Program-made: the position numbers and the translations under genes
Assembly (NCBI RefSeq): GCF_014842875.1
Contig: NZ_JACYXZ010000003.1
Coordinates: forward strand, 186,001 to 250,000
Length of the DNA stretch: 64,000 nt
Source: Nocardioides donggukensis
Lineage (GTDB): Bacteria > Actinomycetota > Actinomycetes > Propionibacteriales > Nocardioidaceae
Direction: 5' to 3'
Notes under the pieces: generated by a model
What the model saw: the letters and a program-made list of their open reading frames with translations, nothing else
Database searches by the model: none
What the model was told of the DNA's origin: nothing
Shown: one piece after another, positions 8,401 through 16,094 of the stretch
Position numbering within the stretch: position 1 is the first letter of the stretch
Layout: each line of letters opens with the position of its first letter

Positions 8401-11020
8401 GGAACCGGCGCTGGGTCGCCCGCACGAGACGCTCGAGGAGCTCCCGGACCGGCGAGGCGAGGTCCTCCTCCGGCGGCGGCTCGCCGAGCCAGCGCTGCAG
8501 GACGGTGGTGGCCAGGGCGACGTCGGGGGCCGAGCGCTGCTGGGCGAGGAAGATCCGGAACACCGCCTCCTCGAGCTCGGGGGTCCGGTCCAGGGCGTCG
8601 ATGCCGTAGTGGCCGAGCACCCGCTGCAGCCGCTCGGAGAAGTGGCCGGGCAGCCCGGCACGGTCCACGTCGAGGCTCTGCAGGTAGGTGTGGAAGTGCT
8701 CGCGGGAGGTGTGCACCCGGAGCTCGGTGTGCAGCTCCTCGCCGGCCGGCCGGTTCCGGCTCAGCTCGGCGAAGTCGGCGAAGAGGGCCAGGAGCGGGAT
8801 CTCGTCGGCGATCACCGGCACGCCCTCGGCCCGCAGCTCCTCCCGGGCGTCGAGGTAGTCGGTGATCACGGAGCCGTCGCGGTTCGGGTCCAGGTCGAAG
8901 CCCATGAGGATGGCGGCCAGGTCCTGCCTCCCCCGGGCGGCCCGCCGGGCGGCGTCGGGTCGCTCGGACGGCTCGGGCAGGTCCAGCCCCGGCCCGGTGT
9001 CCTCGGCCGCGGCCACGGGGCCGGCGTCGTCGTCGGCGACCGGCTCGAGGCGCACCATCGGCGCTCCGGTCTCCACCTGGCTGCCGGTGCGGACCAGCAG
9101 CTCCTTGACCCGACCCGCGAACGGCGCGGTGAGCACGGTCTCCATCTTCATGGACTCCAGGACCAGCACCGGGCCGCCGGCGGGCACGGAGTCGCCCACC
9201 TGCAGCGGGGTGGCCACGACCAGCGCCGGGGCCGGGGACCGCAGCACGCCGCCCTCGTCCCGGCTGACCCGGTGGGTGACCCCCTCGACCTCGACGAGGT
9301 GGACCGGGCCGTGGGTGGCGGTGACCAGCCGGTGCAGCCGCCCGCAGACGGTGAGCCGGCCGTGGAAGTCGTCGAGCCGCTCGAGCACGGCGTCGACCCG
9401 CTGCTGCCGCTCGCCGACCGCGACCGTCACGGCGTACCGGTGCGGCCCGGTCTGCACCACGGTGACCTGGTACGTCGTGCCGCGCAGCTTGAGGTCCACG
9501 GCCCGGCCGACCTTGTGCTGGACCTGGGGCCGGCCGCCGTGCGCGGTCTCGAGGAGCCGGGCGATCTCGACCGCCTCCTCCTCCTCGTAGGCCTCGATCG
9601 CGGCCGCGACCAGCGCGACGCCGGAGTGCGCCTGCGACACCAGCCGGCCCTCGGCCCGGACCCGGTCGATCCAGCCGGTGTCGGCCCAGCCGGTCCCGCC
9701 GCCCGAGACCACCTCGGGCTGGTCGAGCAGGTCGAGGATGAAGCTCTTGTTGGTGGCGCCGCCGTCGATGACGACCGTGGTCTCGGCCATCGCCCGCCGG
9801 AGCCTGGCCAGGGCCTCCTCGCGGTCCTTCCCGACCGCGATCACCTTGGCGATCATCGAGTCGAAGTCGGCCGGGATCGTGTCGCCGCCGGCGACGCCGG
9901 TGTCGACCCGGATCCCGGGGCCGGCGGGCAGGTCCAGCCGGGCGATCCGGCCCGGCGAGGGTGCGAAGTCGCGGTCCGGGTCCTCGGCGTTGAGGCGGGC
10001 CTCGACCGCGTGCCCGGTCTCGACGGGCCGCTCCCCCTCCAGCCGGCCTCCGGCGGCCACGTGGATCTGCGCCTTGACCAGGTCGAGCCCGGTGGTGGCC
10101 TCGGTGATCGGGTGCTCCACCTGGAGCCGGGTGTTGACCTCGAGGAAGGCGAACGTCTCCTCCCCGGGGTGGTAGAGGAACTCGACGGTGGCGGCGCCGC
10201 GGTAGCCCACGGCCAGGGCCAGCCGCTCGGCGGAGGCCTTGACGTGGTCGGTCTGCTCGGAGGTCAGCAGCGGCGAGGCCGACTCCTCGATCACCTTCTG
10301 GTTGCGCCGCTGGACCGAGCAGTCCCGCACGCCCACCGCCCACGCGGTGCCCTGCCCGTCGGCGATCAGCTGGACCTCGACGTGCCGGGCGCCGGTGACC
10401 AGGCGCTCCAGGAAGACCACGCCGCTGCCGAAGGCCCGCTCGGCCTCGTCCCGGGTCCGCTGGTAGGCGTCCTCGAGGTCGTGGGCCGAGGACACCTTGC
10501 GGATGCCGCGGCCACCGCCGCCCGCGGTGGCCTTGAGCATCAGCGGGTAGCCGACCCGGTCCGCCGCCGCCAGGGCCTCCTCGAGGGTGTCGACGCCGCC
10601 ACCGCTCCACGGGGCGACCGGCACGCCCACCTCCTCGGCGAGGAGCTTGGAGCCGATCTTGTCGCCCAGCCGGCGCATCGCCTCGGCGCTGGGGCCGATG
10701 AAGGTCACCCCGATCCGCTCGCACAAGGCGGCGAAGGCCGGGTCCTCGGCCACGAAGCCCCACCCGACCCAGACCGCGTCCGCCCGGGTCTCCACCAACG
10801 CCCGCTCGAGCAGCGCCAGGTCGAGGTAGGGGCGCGCCGAGGCGGGTCCGAGCGAGTGGGCGAGGTCCGCCTCCCGCACGAACATCGCGCGGCTCTCGAC
10901 GTCGGTGTGCAGCGCGATGGTCCGGATCGGCTCCCGACCCTCGGCGTTCAGGTCACGGACGGCGTGGATCAGCCGCATCGCAGCCTCTCCGCGGTTCACG
11001 ATGGCGATGCGGTGGAACAC
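5483..11020 (-). CDS. Single-chain multidomain acetyl/acyl-CoA carboxylase
   Basis: One 1845-residue chain carries all parts of a biotin-dependent acyl-CoA carboxylase. Residues 1 to about 450 are biotin carboxylase (MFHRIAIVNRGEAA; ATP-grasp 'KATAGGGGRGIRK'; 'EVNTRLQVEHPITE'). The biotin carrier follows with ESMKMET, the biotinylated Lys being residue 625. A long central region (about 700-1250) resembles the non-catalytic middle of eukaryotic-type ACC. The C-terminal carboxyltransferase has 'GARISMDSGTENMDW', 'LDFSGGVSAEDNYGIGGYDR', 'NLSGFDGSPDSM' and 'FVVFSKRLNPNM'. Most actinobacterial carboxylases are split AccA/AccD complexes, so the single-chain form is notable though not unique. It would make malonyl-CoA or a related carboxylated CoA. 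The start is GTG 11020 with GGGAGGA seven bases upstream; an ATG inside that leader is out of frame. Confidence 0.93.
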   Translation of the reverse strand: MFHRIAIVNRGEAAMRLIHAVRDLNAEGREPIRTIALHTDVESRAMFVREADLAHSLGPASARPYLDLALLERALVETRADAVWVGWGFVAEDPAFAALCERIGVTFIGPSAEAMRRLGDKIGSKLLAEEVGVPVAPWSGGGVDTLEEALAAADRVGYPLMLKATAGGGGRGIRKVSSAHDLEDAYQRTRDEAERAFGSGVVFLERLVTGARHVEVQLIADGQGTAWAVGVRDCSVQRRNQKVIEESASPLLTSEQTDHVKASAERLALAVGYRGAATVEFLYHPGEETFAFLEVNTRLQVEHPITEATTGLDLVKAQIHVAAGGRLEGERPVETGHAVEARLNAEDPDRDFAPSPGRIARLDLPAGPGIRVDTGVAGGDTIPADFDSMIAKVIAVGKDREEALARLRRAMAETTVVIDGGATNKSFILDLLDQPEVVSGGGTGWADTGWIDRVRAEGRLVSQAHSGVALVAAAIEAYEEEEAVEIARLLETAHGGRPQVQHKVGRAVDLKLRGTTYQVTVVQTGPHRYAVTVAVGERQQRVDAVLERLDDFHGRLTVCGRLHRLVTATHGPVHLVEVEGVTHRVSRDEGGVLRSPAPALVVATPLQVGDSVPAGGPVLVLESMKMETVLTAPFAGRVKELLVRTGSQVETGAPMVRLEPVADDDAGPVAAAEDTGPGLDLPEPSERPDAARRAARGRQDLAAILMGFDLDPNRDGSVITDYLDAREELRAEGVPVIADEIPLLALFADFAELSRNRPAGEELHTELRVHTSREHFHTYLQSLDVDRAGLPGHFSERLQRVLGHYGIDALDRTPELEEAVFRIFLAQQRSAPDVALATTVLQRWLGEPPPEEDLASPVRELLERLVRATQRRFPVVGDLARSIRFRWFDQPLVDQERSSVLAGVGQELEALAADPDAPDRAARIDALAAIPEQIVRFLAERLEHGTPSREPMLEVLARRHYREHDLHDLRSTQVEGRPFLVADYRLVDRPTRLVSSLGTADELTEDGALSRSVSGLLAERDTGTDAVVELYLAWPDAPEDAEETSQELVRRVQGLSWAREVRRVTVAVCPGGDREVAYVSLRPADDGPERPDGIVEDDLVRGVHPMVGRRLNLWRLRDFEVTRLEAPEDVLLYDCVARENPTDRRLVALAQVRQLAVVRDDDGAVVAVPHAERAVENCLEAIRRVRTARGSAGSKLDVNHVWVHVWPVVEADIDQLTALQGKITPLSEGAGIEEVLVQGRMAGPDGSEESASPVAIRFHARPGAGVGASVLPPPTEPLKPLDEYAAKVLRARRRGLVYPYELESVLAGSGTSVEHDLDDDGELVPVDRAPGLNTAGILVSVVTTPTALHPEGVTRVVLCGDPTKALGAVSGPECTRIIAALDLAERMQVPVEWFALSAGARISMDSGTENMDWVAAALKRIVEFTQAGGEINVVVAGINVGAQPYWNAEATMLMHTKGILVMTPDSAMVLTGKQSLDFSGGVSAEDNYGIGGYDRVMGPNGQGQYWAPDLAGAFDVLLAHYEHTYVVPGESGPRRAPTTDPVDRDITPYPHEVGDSDFSTVGEIFSAEKNPDRKKAFDIRTVMRAVADQDLPVLERWAGMADADTAVVQDAHLGGHPVCLLGIESRPVPRRGFPPTDGPDVYTAGTLFPRSSKKAARAINAASGNRPLVVLANLSGFDGSPDSMRNLQLEYGAEIGRAIVNFQGPIVFCVISRYHGGAFVVFSKRLNPNMTVLAIEGSYASVLGGAPAAAVVFSGEVDKRAAAAPAVQALEAELTQATGATRSRLMVELADLRAEMRAEKISEVAAEFDGVHNIHRAVEVGSVDAVISAEELRPQVIAAIERSRS

Positions 11021-11132
11021 GGTTCATCCTCCCGACGGGGCCGGCGCTCGGCGGGCGTCACGGTGCCCGACCCGAGGTTGCCACCTCGGAGGGGTTACGG
11101 GCGAGTACCAAGCCCGGTTCGGCACGCCCCGG

Positions 11133-12359
11133 TCACGGGTCCGAGCGGCTGCGACGGCCGAACCCGCGCCAGGTCGGGGTCTCGTCGGTCTCGTCGAACC
11201 AGCGCGCCACGACGACGTCGGTGGAGGAGTGCAGCAGGATCGACAGCACCACCGTGATCGCCACCAGGTCGAAGACCGTGCCGGCCTCGGTGATGCCGGA
11301 GCTCAGCACCAGCAGCCCGTAGACCACGGACGCGAAGCCCTTGGGGCCGAACCACGCGGCCGCCAGCTGCTCCCTCGGGCCGAGCCGGGAGCCGCGGAAC
11401 GACACCGCCAGCGCCACCGGCCTGGCCACGAAGAGCGCGACGAGGGCGAAGACCCACCCGGTCCAGGGGACCTCGGCGAGCAGGGTGGGCGTGATCAGCG
11501 CGCCGAAGACCAGCAGCGCCCCGAGCTTGAGGAGCTCGGCGACCAGCTCGCCGAACTCCTCGAACGTCTCCTTCTGGCTGTGCCCCCTGGTGGCGACGGT
11601 GACCCCGGCGGCGAACGCCGCCAGGAACAGGTTGGCATGGGTCACCTCCGCCACGGCCAGCACCGTCAGCCCGATCGCCACCGCGTTCAGCGGCTCGTAC
11701 GCCGTGGAGGCCGCGAAGACCCGCAGGTCCTCGAGCCGGAGGGCGAGGTAGGGGATCCCGACCCCGATCACGAGGCCCAGCCCCAGCTCGAGCGCCAGCA
11801 GGCCGATGTGCAGGTCCTCCGAGCCGCTGGCGACCGCGAGCAGCACGATCACGAACGGCAGCGCGAGCCCGTCGTTGACGCCGGACTCGACGTTGAGCAG
11901 GTGCCGGAGCCGGCCCGGGACCTTCTCGTTCCCCACCAGGGCGGCGGCGAAGACCGGGTCGGTCGGAGCCAGCACGGCACCGAGCAGCAGGGACTCGGTC
12001 CAGTCCAGGCCCGCGACGTAGTGCGCCGCCAGCGCGGTGATCAGCAGGGTGAGGGGCAGCCCGAGCGCGAGGGCCCGACCGGGCAGCCGCCACGCCGAGG
12101 TCAGATCCCGCAGGCCGACCCGCATCCCGTCGGTGAACAGCACCGAGAACAGGGCCAGCTCGGCCAGCGTGACCACGATCTCGTCGTCCGGGGCGAGGTC
12201 GAGGACGCCGGTCATCCCGTCGCCGAGGAGGAACCCGGCTATGAGGAAGACGACGGCGGTCGACAGCACGGTCCGATGCGCCAGCCCCGAGAGCAGCACC
12301 GCGAGCAGCAGGACGAGGGCGAACGACAGGAGCAGCAGCATCGCCGCCCAGCCTCCCAT
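11133..12359 (-). CDS. Cation/proton antiporter, CPA1 (NhaP) type
   Basis: 408 residues with about 12 hydrophobic segments. Family landmarks are 'LFTDGMRVGLRDL', 'GAVLAPTDPVFAAALV' and 'RHLLNVESGVNDGLALP'; the last two hold the conserved TDP and ND pairs of ion-binding helices in NhaP-type exchangers. It would exchange cytoplasmic Na+ or K+ for protons across the inner membrane; ion choice cannot be read from sequence. No C-terminal TrkA or USP domain is present; the protein ends in a charged 30-residue tail. An internal ATG at 12341 has a better-placed GGGAGG and may be the real start, removing six residues. The promoter region is shared with the divergent trypsin-fold gene at 12457 (97 bp). 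Confidence 0.9.
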   Translation of the reverse strand: MGGWAAMLLLLSFALVLLLAVLLSGLAHRTVLSTAVVFLIAGFLLGDGMTGVLDLAPDDEIVVTLAELALFSVLFTDGMRVGLRDLTSAWRLPGRALALGLPLTLLITALAAHYVAGLDWTESLLLGAVLAPTDPVFAAALVGNEKVPGRLRHLLNVESGVNDGLALPFVIVLLAVASGSEDLHIGLLALELGLGLVIGVGIPYLALRLEDLRVFAASTAYEPLNAVAIGLTVLAVAEVTHANLFLAAFAAGVTVATRGHSQKETFEEFGELVAELLKLGALLVFGALITPTLLAEVPWTGWVFALVALFVARPVALAVSFRGSRLGPREQLAAAWFGPKGFASVVYGLLVLSSGITEAGTVFDLVAITVVLSILLHSSTDVVVARWFDETDETPTWRGFGRRSRSDP

Positions 12360-12456
12360 GGTCGAGGCCGGCCGTGGGTCGGTATCAGCCGCGGGTGCGC
12401 CGTCTCCTCAGTGGCGACACGCCGGCCGCACGGCCGCGTCATTCGAGGGAGAGAAC

Positions 12457-13449
12457 ATGAGCCACAACGAGGACCTGCTCACCGCGCAGGCGAACGCGAT
12501 GCCGACCGGGCTGGCCACGGTCGCCGCCGCGAAGGAGACGGCCGAGGACAGCCTGCTCGACAAGGACAACGTGGTCGGCGTGGGCGTCGGCTACAAGGTC
12601 AAGGACGGGGTGCAGACCAGCACCGCCGCGGTCGTCGTCCTGGTCAGCCAGAAGCTGCCGACGGACCTGGTCGGCAGCGGCCAGGCCATCCCCAAGACCG
12701 TGGACCGCAAGCCCACGGACGTGATGGAGGTCGGGGACCTGTTCGCGGGCGGGACCATGGCACCGCAGGAGGTCGACGCCCTGGCGCTGACCCGCCGGGT
12801 GCGACCGGTCCGACCCGGCTACAGCGTCGGCCACTACAAGATCACCGCCGGCACGATCGGCGCCGGCTGCTACGACATCGCGCCGCTCCCGGGGGTCCCG
12901 AGGCGGTACTACATCCTGAGCAACAACCACGTGCTCGCCAACTCCAACGACGCCCGCATCGGCGACCCGATCCTGCAGCCCGGCCCGTTCGACGGCGGCA
13001 CGCTGCCGGCCGACGCCATCGGCCGGCTGTCGCGGTTCGTGCCGATCACCTTCGACGGGTCGTGCAACTACGTCGACGCAGCGGTGGCCGAGGTCCCCTT
13101 CGACCAGATCGACCGGGACATCTACTGGAACGGCTACCCGCGGTCGGCCGCCAAGGCCGCCGACGTGGGGATGCTGCTCAAGAAGACCGGGCGCACCACG
13201 AGCTTCACCACCGGCCGGGTCACCGCAGTCGGGGCGACTGTCAACGTCAACTACGGCGGCGGGCGGATCGCGAAGTTCTGCAACCAGATCGTCACGACCG
13301 ACATGTCCGACGGCGGGGACTCCGGCTCGCTCGTGCTGGACACCGACAACAACCCGGTCGGGCTGCTCTTCGCGGGGTCGTCGGTCGCGACGATCCTGAA
13401 CCCGATCGCGCTGGTGCAGCTGGCGCTGAAGGTGCGGGTCTGGCCGTAG
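12457..13449 (+). CDS. Trypsin-fold serine protease-like protein with N-terminal GVGVG module
   Basis: 330 residues with no signal peptide or membrane helix. Residues 1 to about 110 form a small alpha/beta module: 'DNVVGVGVGYKVKDG', 'AVVVLVSQKLP', then a Pro-rich strand. The rest is a chymotrypsin-like domain with a plausible triad: His in 'LSNNHVLANSND', Asp in 'YVDAAVAEV' and Ser in 'SDGGDSGSLVL'. The GDSGS box is intact, so activity is possible. Such proteins are known in soil bacteria, but a substrate is not. The start ATG 12457 follows 'GAGGGAGAGAAC'. The gene converges on a small gene at 13505 that looks like its N-terminal module. Absence of a secretion signal is odd for a serine protease and suggests cytosolic work or export by another route. 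Confidence 0.8.
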   Translation: MSHNEDLLTAQANAMPTGLATVAAAKETAEDSLLDKDNVVGVGVGYKVKDGVQTSTAAVVVLVSQKLPTDLVGSGQAIPKTVDRKPTDVMEVGDLFAGGTMAPQEVDALALTRRVRPVRPGYSVGHYKITAGTIGAGCYDIAPLPGVPRRYYILSNNHVLANSNDARIGDPILQPGPFDGGTLPADAIGRLSRFVPITFDGSCNYVDAAVAEVPFDQIDRDIYWNGYPRSAAKAADVGMLLKKTGRTTSFTTGRVTAVGATVNVNYGGGRIAKFCNQIVTTDMSDGGDSGSLVLDTDNNPVGLLFAGSSVATILNPIALVQLALKVRVWP

Positions 13450-13504
13450 GCCGGACCGGTCTCCGAGTCGGTCCGCTGCCGGATCGAGCCCGGTGGCGGG
13501 TCCG

Positions 13505-13753
13505 TCAGCCTCCGGCGCGGAACCCGTCGCCGGGCTCGATCCGGACCGGGAGCCCCTCGCACTCCTCGGGCAGCGACCGGACCTGCTCCGAGGTCGGGTC
13601 GAGGACGTGCACGACCACGCAGCGGTCGCCGGCCTCGGTGGCTCCGATGCCCACACCCTGCACGTCGTCGCCCAGCCAGGTCTCGGCGACACCGAGCGCC
13701 CGTTGCGACTCGGCGTCGAGCCTGGGCACCGCGGCGGTCAGGTCGTCGTCCAT
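13505..13753 (-). CDS. Small protein resembling the N-terminal module of the adjacent protease-like protein
   Basis: 82 residues, no Cys pair, no membrane helix. It reads 'VQGVGIGATEAGDRCVVVHV' then 'PEECEGLPVRIEPGDGF', the same order of GVGxG strand, hydrophobic VVV strand and Pro-containing end strand as residues 25-90 of the convergent protease-like gene. Similarity is by eye. A TAGGCT box lies exactly seven bases before the ATG, so the transcript is probably leaderless, which supports this start. The gene faces the protease gene with 55 bp between stops. It may be a free-standing propeptide or inhibitor-like module, but that is inference from position and pattern. Confidence 0.65.
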   Translation of the reverse strand: MDDDLTAAVPRLDAESQRALGVAETWLGDDVQGVGIGATEAGDRCVVVHVLDPTSEQVRSLPEECEGLPVRIEPGDGFRAGG

Positions 13754-13840
13754 GCCCCTCAGCCTACGCCGGGCCCGCGCACCGGGCCGGACGTCGACGC
13801 CCGGGGCAGGGGCGGTCGATCGGCGTAACTGAGACGGGAC

Positions 13841-13871
13841 CGGGGGCCACCGCCACGAGCGGTGACCCCCG
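13841..13871 (-). terminator. Hairpin after the M14 carboxypeptidase gene
   Basis: Arms CGGGGGCCACCGC and GCGGTGACCCCCG pair over 13 positions with one mismatch around a CACGA loop. It begins 10 bp beyond the stop codon of the carboxypeptidase gene. No U-tract follows, as is common in high-GC actinobacteria. Confidence 0.7.
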
Positions 13872-13880
13872 TCCGACCGG

Positions 13881-15992
13881 TCAGCGCCGGCGGCCGCACT
13901 CCGACAGGTCGACCCGGACCCGCTGGCCGCGGTCCACCACGACCGACTCGCGCTGGCGCACCTTGCCGTCGACCTCGCAGGTCATCGTCCAGTTCTCGAT
14001 GAGGCCGGGGACCTCCTCGGAGTCGACCAGCGTGGAGTCGAACAGCGTCGCGGTGAGGGTGTAGGTGGGTGCGGTCGAGGCGAAGTTGATCACCCGCAGC
14101 ACGTAGTCACCCGGGGCCGGCGCCGCGATCTCGGCCCGCTCCTTCTCGTTGACGAAGTTGCCCGACGAGCCGACCTGGGTCAGCGAGCCGTCGGCGTTCT
14201 TCCGGTACACCTCGAGGTCCATGTCGTCGGGCGTCGGCCAGTCCAGGTCCACCTGGAGGACGTCGATGCCGGACTCCGTGACCGAGAACGGGTGGTCGAC
14301 GCTCTGCCCGATGGTGGTCGGACCGCCCTGGATCGTCTCGGTGCGCACCGGCTCGTCCTCGGTGATCTGGACCAGCTTGTCCATCACCACCGGCCGCGTG
14401 GACTGGTTGACGTGCCACTGGTAGCTCCCCCGCGACCCGACCTTCATCGTCGTGTCCAGGGTGTCGGTGAACGAGCTCTCCCAGGTCGGCGTCGAGAACT
14501 GCTTGCGCAGCCGCAGCGTGGCGCCCGCGGGGGCCTTGCCCTTGATCACCGCGTGGGTGGCGGTGTCGACGGTGTTCTCGAGCGCGGCGAGGTACGCCTC
14601 GCGGTTGCCCTTGCCGGCGTACTCACCGGAGCCGAGGTACTCCTCGACCACCTGCGGGAACGGCGGGTGGAACTCGTCCGCCCCGATCTCGAAGGTGTAG
14701 CCGTAGCCGCCGGTGGCGTTGTAGGACCAGTCCTCGGTGGTGCCGGTGGTGTCGTAGAGCTCCCAGCCGTGGATGTTGCGGTAGCCGTTCGCGGCCGTCA
14801 TCTTCGCGCCCAGGGCCTTGAGGCCCTCCTCGTCGGGGGCGTTGCCCACCGGGAGCCCGTCCGGCCCGATCGTGTCGGGGTGCACGCCGTTGGGACGCAG
14901 CACCAGGTTGGAGAAGGTGTGGTTGGAGATCAACGTGGTCACCTGCCGGCTGCTGACCAGCTCGCGCACGTTCTGGATCTCCGGCTCCGAGAACGGCGCC
15001 GGGCCGCGGTAGGTCGGGTCCGCGAACATGTCCGAGGCCCCGGGGCCGCCCCAGAAGCCGCCGTAGTTGCGGTTCAGGTCCACGCCGGTGCCGAACCCGC
15101 CCGGGCTGGTGGCGCTCCCGGCCCGGCAGGTGCCGTCGGGGGTGTCCTGACCGTCCACGATCCGGCAGTTCTTGCGCTTGTAGGCGTTGCCGGGCGTGCC
15201 GAGGATCGTGGCGGTGCCGCCACCGTCGGCCTCGCGGAGGTCGATCACCCCGCCGTCGGTGCGGGAGAGCTCGAAGCCGTCCACGTTGACGACCGGCACC
15301 ACGACCACCCGGGCCCGGTCCAGCAGGCCGGTGATCCGGTCGTCCGAGCCGTAGTTCTTGACCAGGTCGTAGGCGAACTCCATCGCCAGCTCCCCGGAGG
15401 GCCACTCGCGGGCGTGGTGCACGCCGAACAGCGCGAAGGTGGGACGACCGTCCTCGGCCTTCTGGACGTCGCGGCCGATCTCGACGCCGTACACGGTGCG
15501 GCCGTCGAGGGACCGGTGCGGCAGCTCGATCCGCTTCGCGATGCCGGGTCGGATCGCGGCCAGCTCGCGGATGTCGTCGTTGTAGTCGGCCAGCGTCCGG
15601 TACTCGTCGCGGCCCGACGGCAGCGGCGACTCCAGGGTGGCCGCGGCGTACTCCTCGTTGACCTTGTTGTTCTGCGCGGCGCGCAGGGTGAGGTCGGGGA
15701 TCCGGACGTCGTAGTCCAGGCCCGCGTCGACGAGCCGGCTCAGGTCGGCGCCGGTGTGCAGCACGACCTCGACGTAGTCGTGGCCGGCGTGCTCGGTCAG
15801 GTCCAGGCCGAGGGTCTGGAGCAGCTCCTTGTCGGCCCGGGTCGGCGTGTCGACGGTGACCAGACGGGGGGCGAAGGTGCCGTCCTGGGCCTGGGCGGAA
15901 CCGCCGGCCAGGGTCGGGGCGAGCCCGGCCAGGACCAGGGCGGTCGTGGCCGAGGCGGCGAGCAGTCGGAATCGGCGCGAGTGGTGGCGCAT
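13881..15992 (-). CDS. Secreted M14 zinc carboxypeptidase with PPC-like C-terminal domain
   Basis: 703 residues. A signal peptide is clear: basic start (MRHHSRRFRLL), hydrophobic stretch with 'ALVLAGLAPTLAGG', cleavage near 'GSAQAQ'. After a propeptide-like region the M14 fold supplies zinc ligands in 'GVHHAREWPSGE' (HxxE), a third His in 'ISNHTFSNLVLRPNG', and the catalytic Glu in 'YTFEIGADEF'. The last 150 residues ('VDLDWPTPDDMDLEVYRK', 'GDYVLRVINFAS') look like a bacterial pre-peptidase C-terminal (PPC) beta-sandwich. It should remove C-terminal amino acids from extracellular peptides. It lies 102 bp downstream of the serine-hydrolase/CHAT operon on the same strand. It might share that transcript, although secreted M14 enzymes are common and the link may be accidental. 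Confidence 0.93.
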   Translation of the reverse strand: MRHHSRRFRLLAASATTALVLAGLAPTLAGGSAQAQDGTFAPRLVTVDTPTRADKELLQTLGLDLTEHAGHDYVEVVLHTGADLSRLVDAGLDYDVRIPDLTLRAAQNNKVNEEYAAATLESPLPSGRDEYRTLADYNDDIRELAAIRPGIAKRIELPHRSLDGRTVYGVEIGRDVQKAEDGRPTFALFGVHHAREWPSGELAMEFAYDLVKNYGSDDRITGLLDRARVVVVPVVNVDGFELSRTDGGVIDLREADGGGTATILGTPGNAYKRKNCRIVDGQDTPDGTCRAGSATSPGGFGTGVDLNRNYGGFWGGPGASDMFADPTYRGPAPFSEPEIQNVRELVSSRQVTTLISNHTFSNLVLRPNGVHPDTIGPDGLPVGNAPDEEGLKALGAKMTAANGYRNIHGWELYDTTGTTEDWSYNATGGYGYTFEIGADEFHPPFPQVVEEYLGSGEYAGKGNREAYLAALENTVDTATHAVIKGKAPAGATLRLRKQFSTPTWESSFTDTLDTTMKVGSRGSYQWHVNQSTRPVVMDKLVQITEDEPVRTETIQGGPTTIGQSVDHPFSVTESGIDVLQVDLDWPTPDDMDLEVYRKNADGSLTQVGSSGNFVNEKERAEIAAPAPGDYVLRVINFASTAPTYTLTATLFDSTLVDSEEVPGLIENWTMTCEVDGKVRQRESVVVDRGQRVRVDLSECGRRR

Positions 15993-16094
15993 CTGTGGGG
16001 GCTCCTGTGGGTCGCAGTTGAGGCCCCAACGACGGACCCCGGGTCGAGGTCACGCACCCACCCCCACTCGCTCATCCCGGACGGGCGAGACCGG

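Noticed and set aside
5576..11257. Very long open frame antisense to the carboxylase
   Set aside because: It mirrors the carboxylase and is rich in Arg, Gly, His and Gln with no domain. In GC-rich DNA the antisense frame is naturally free of stops.
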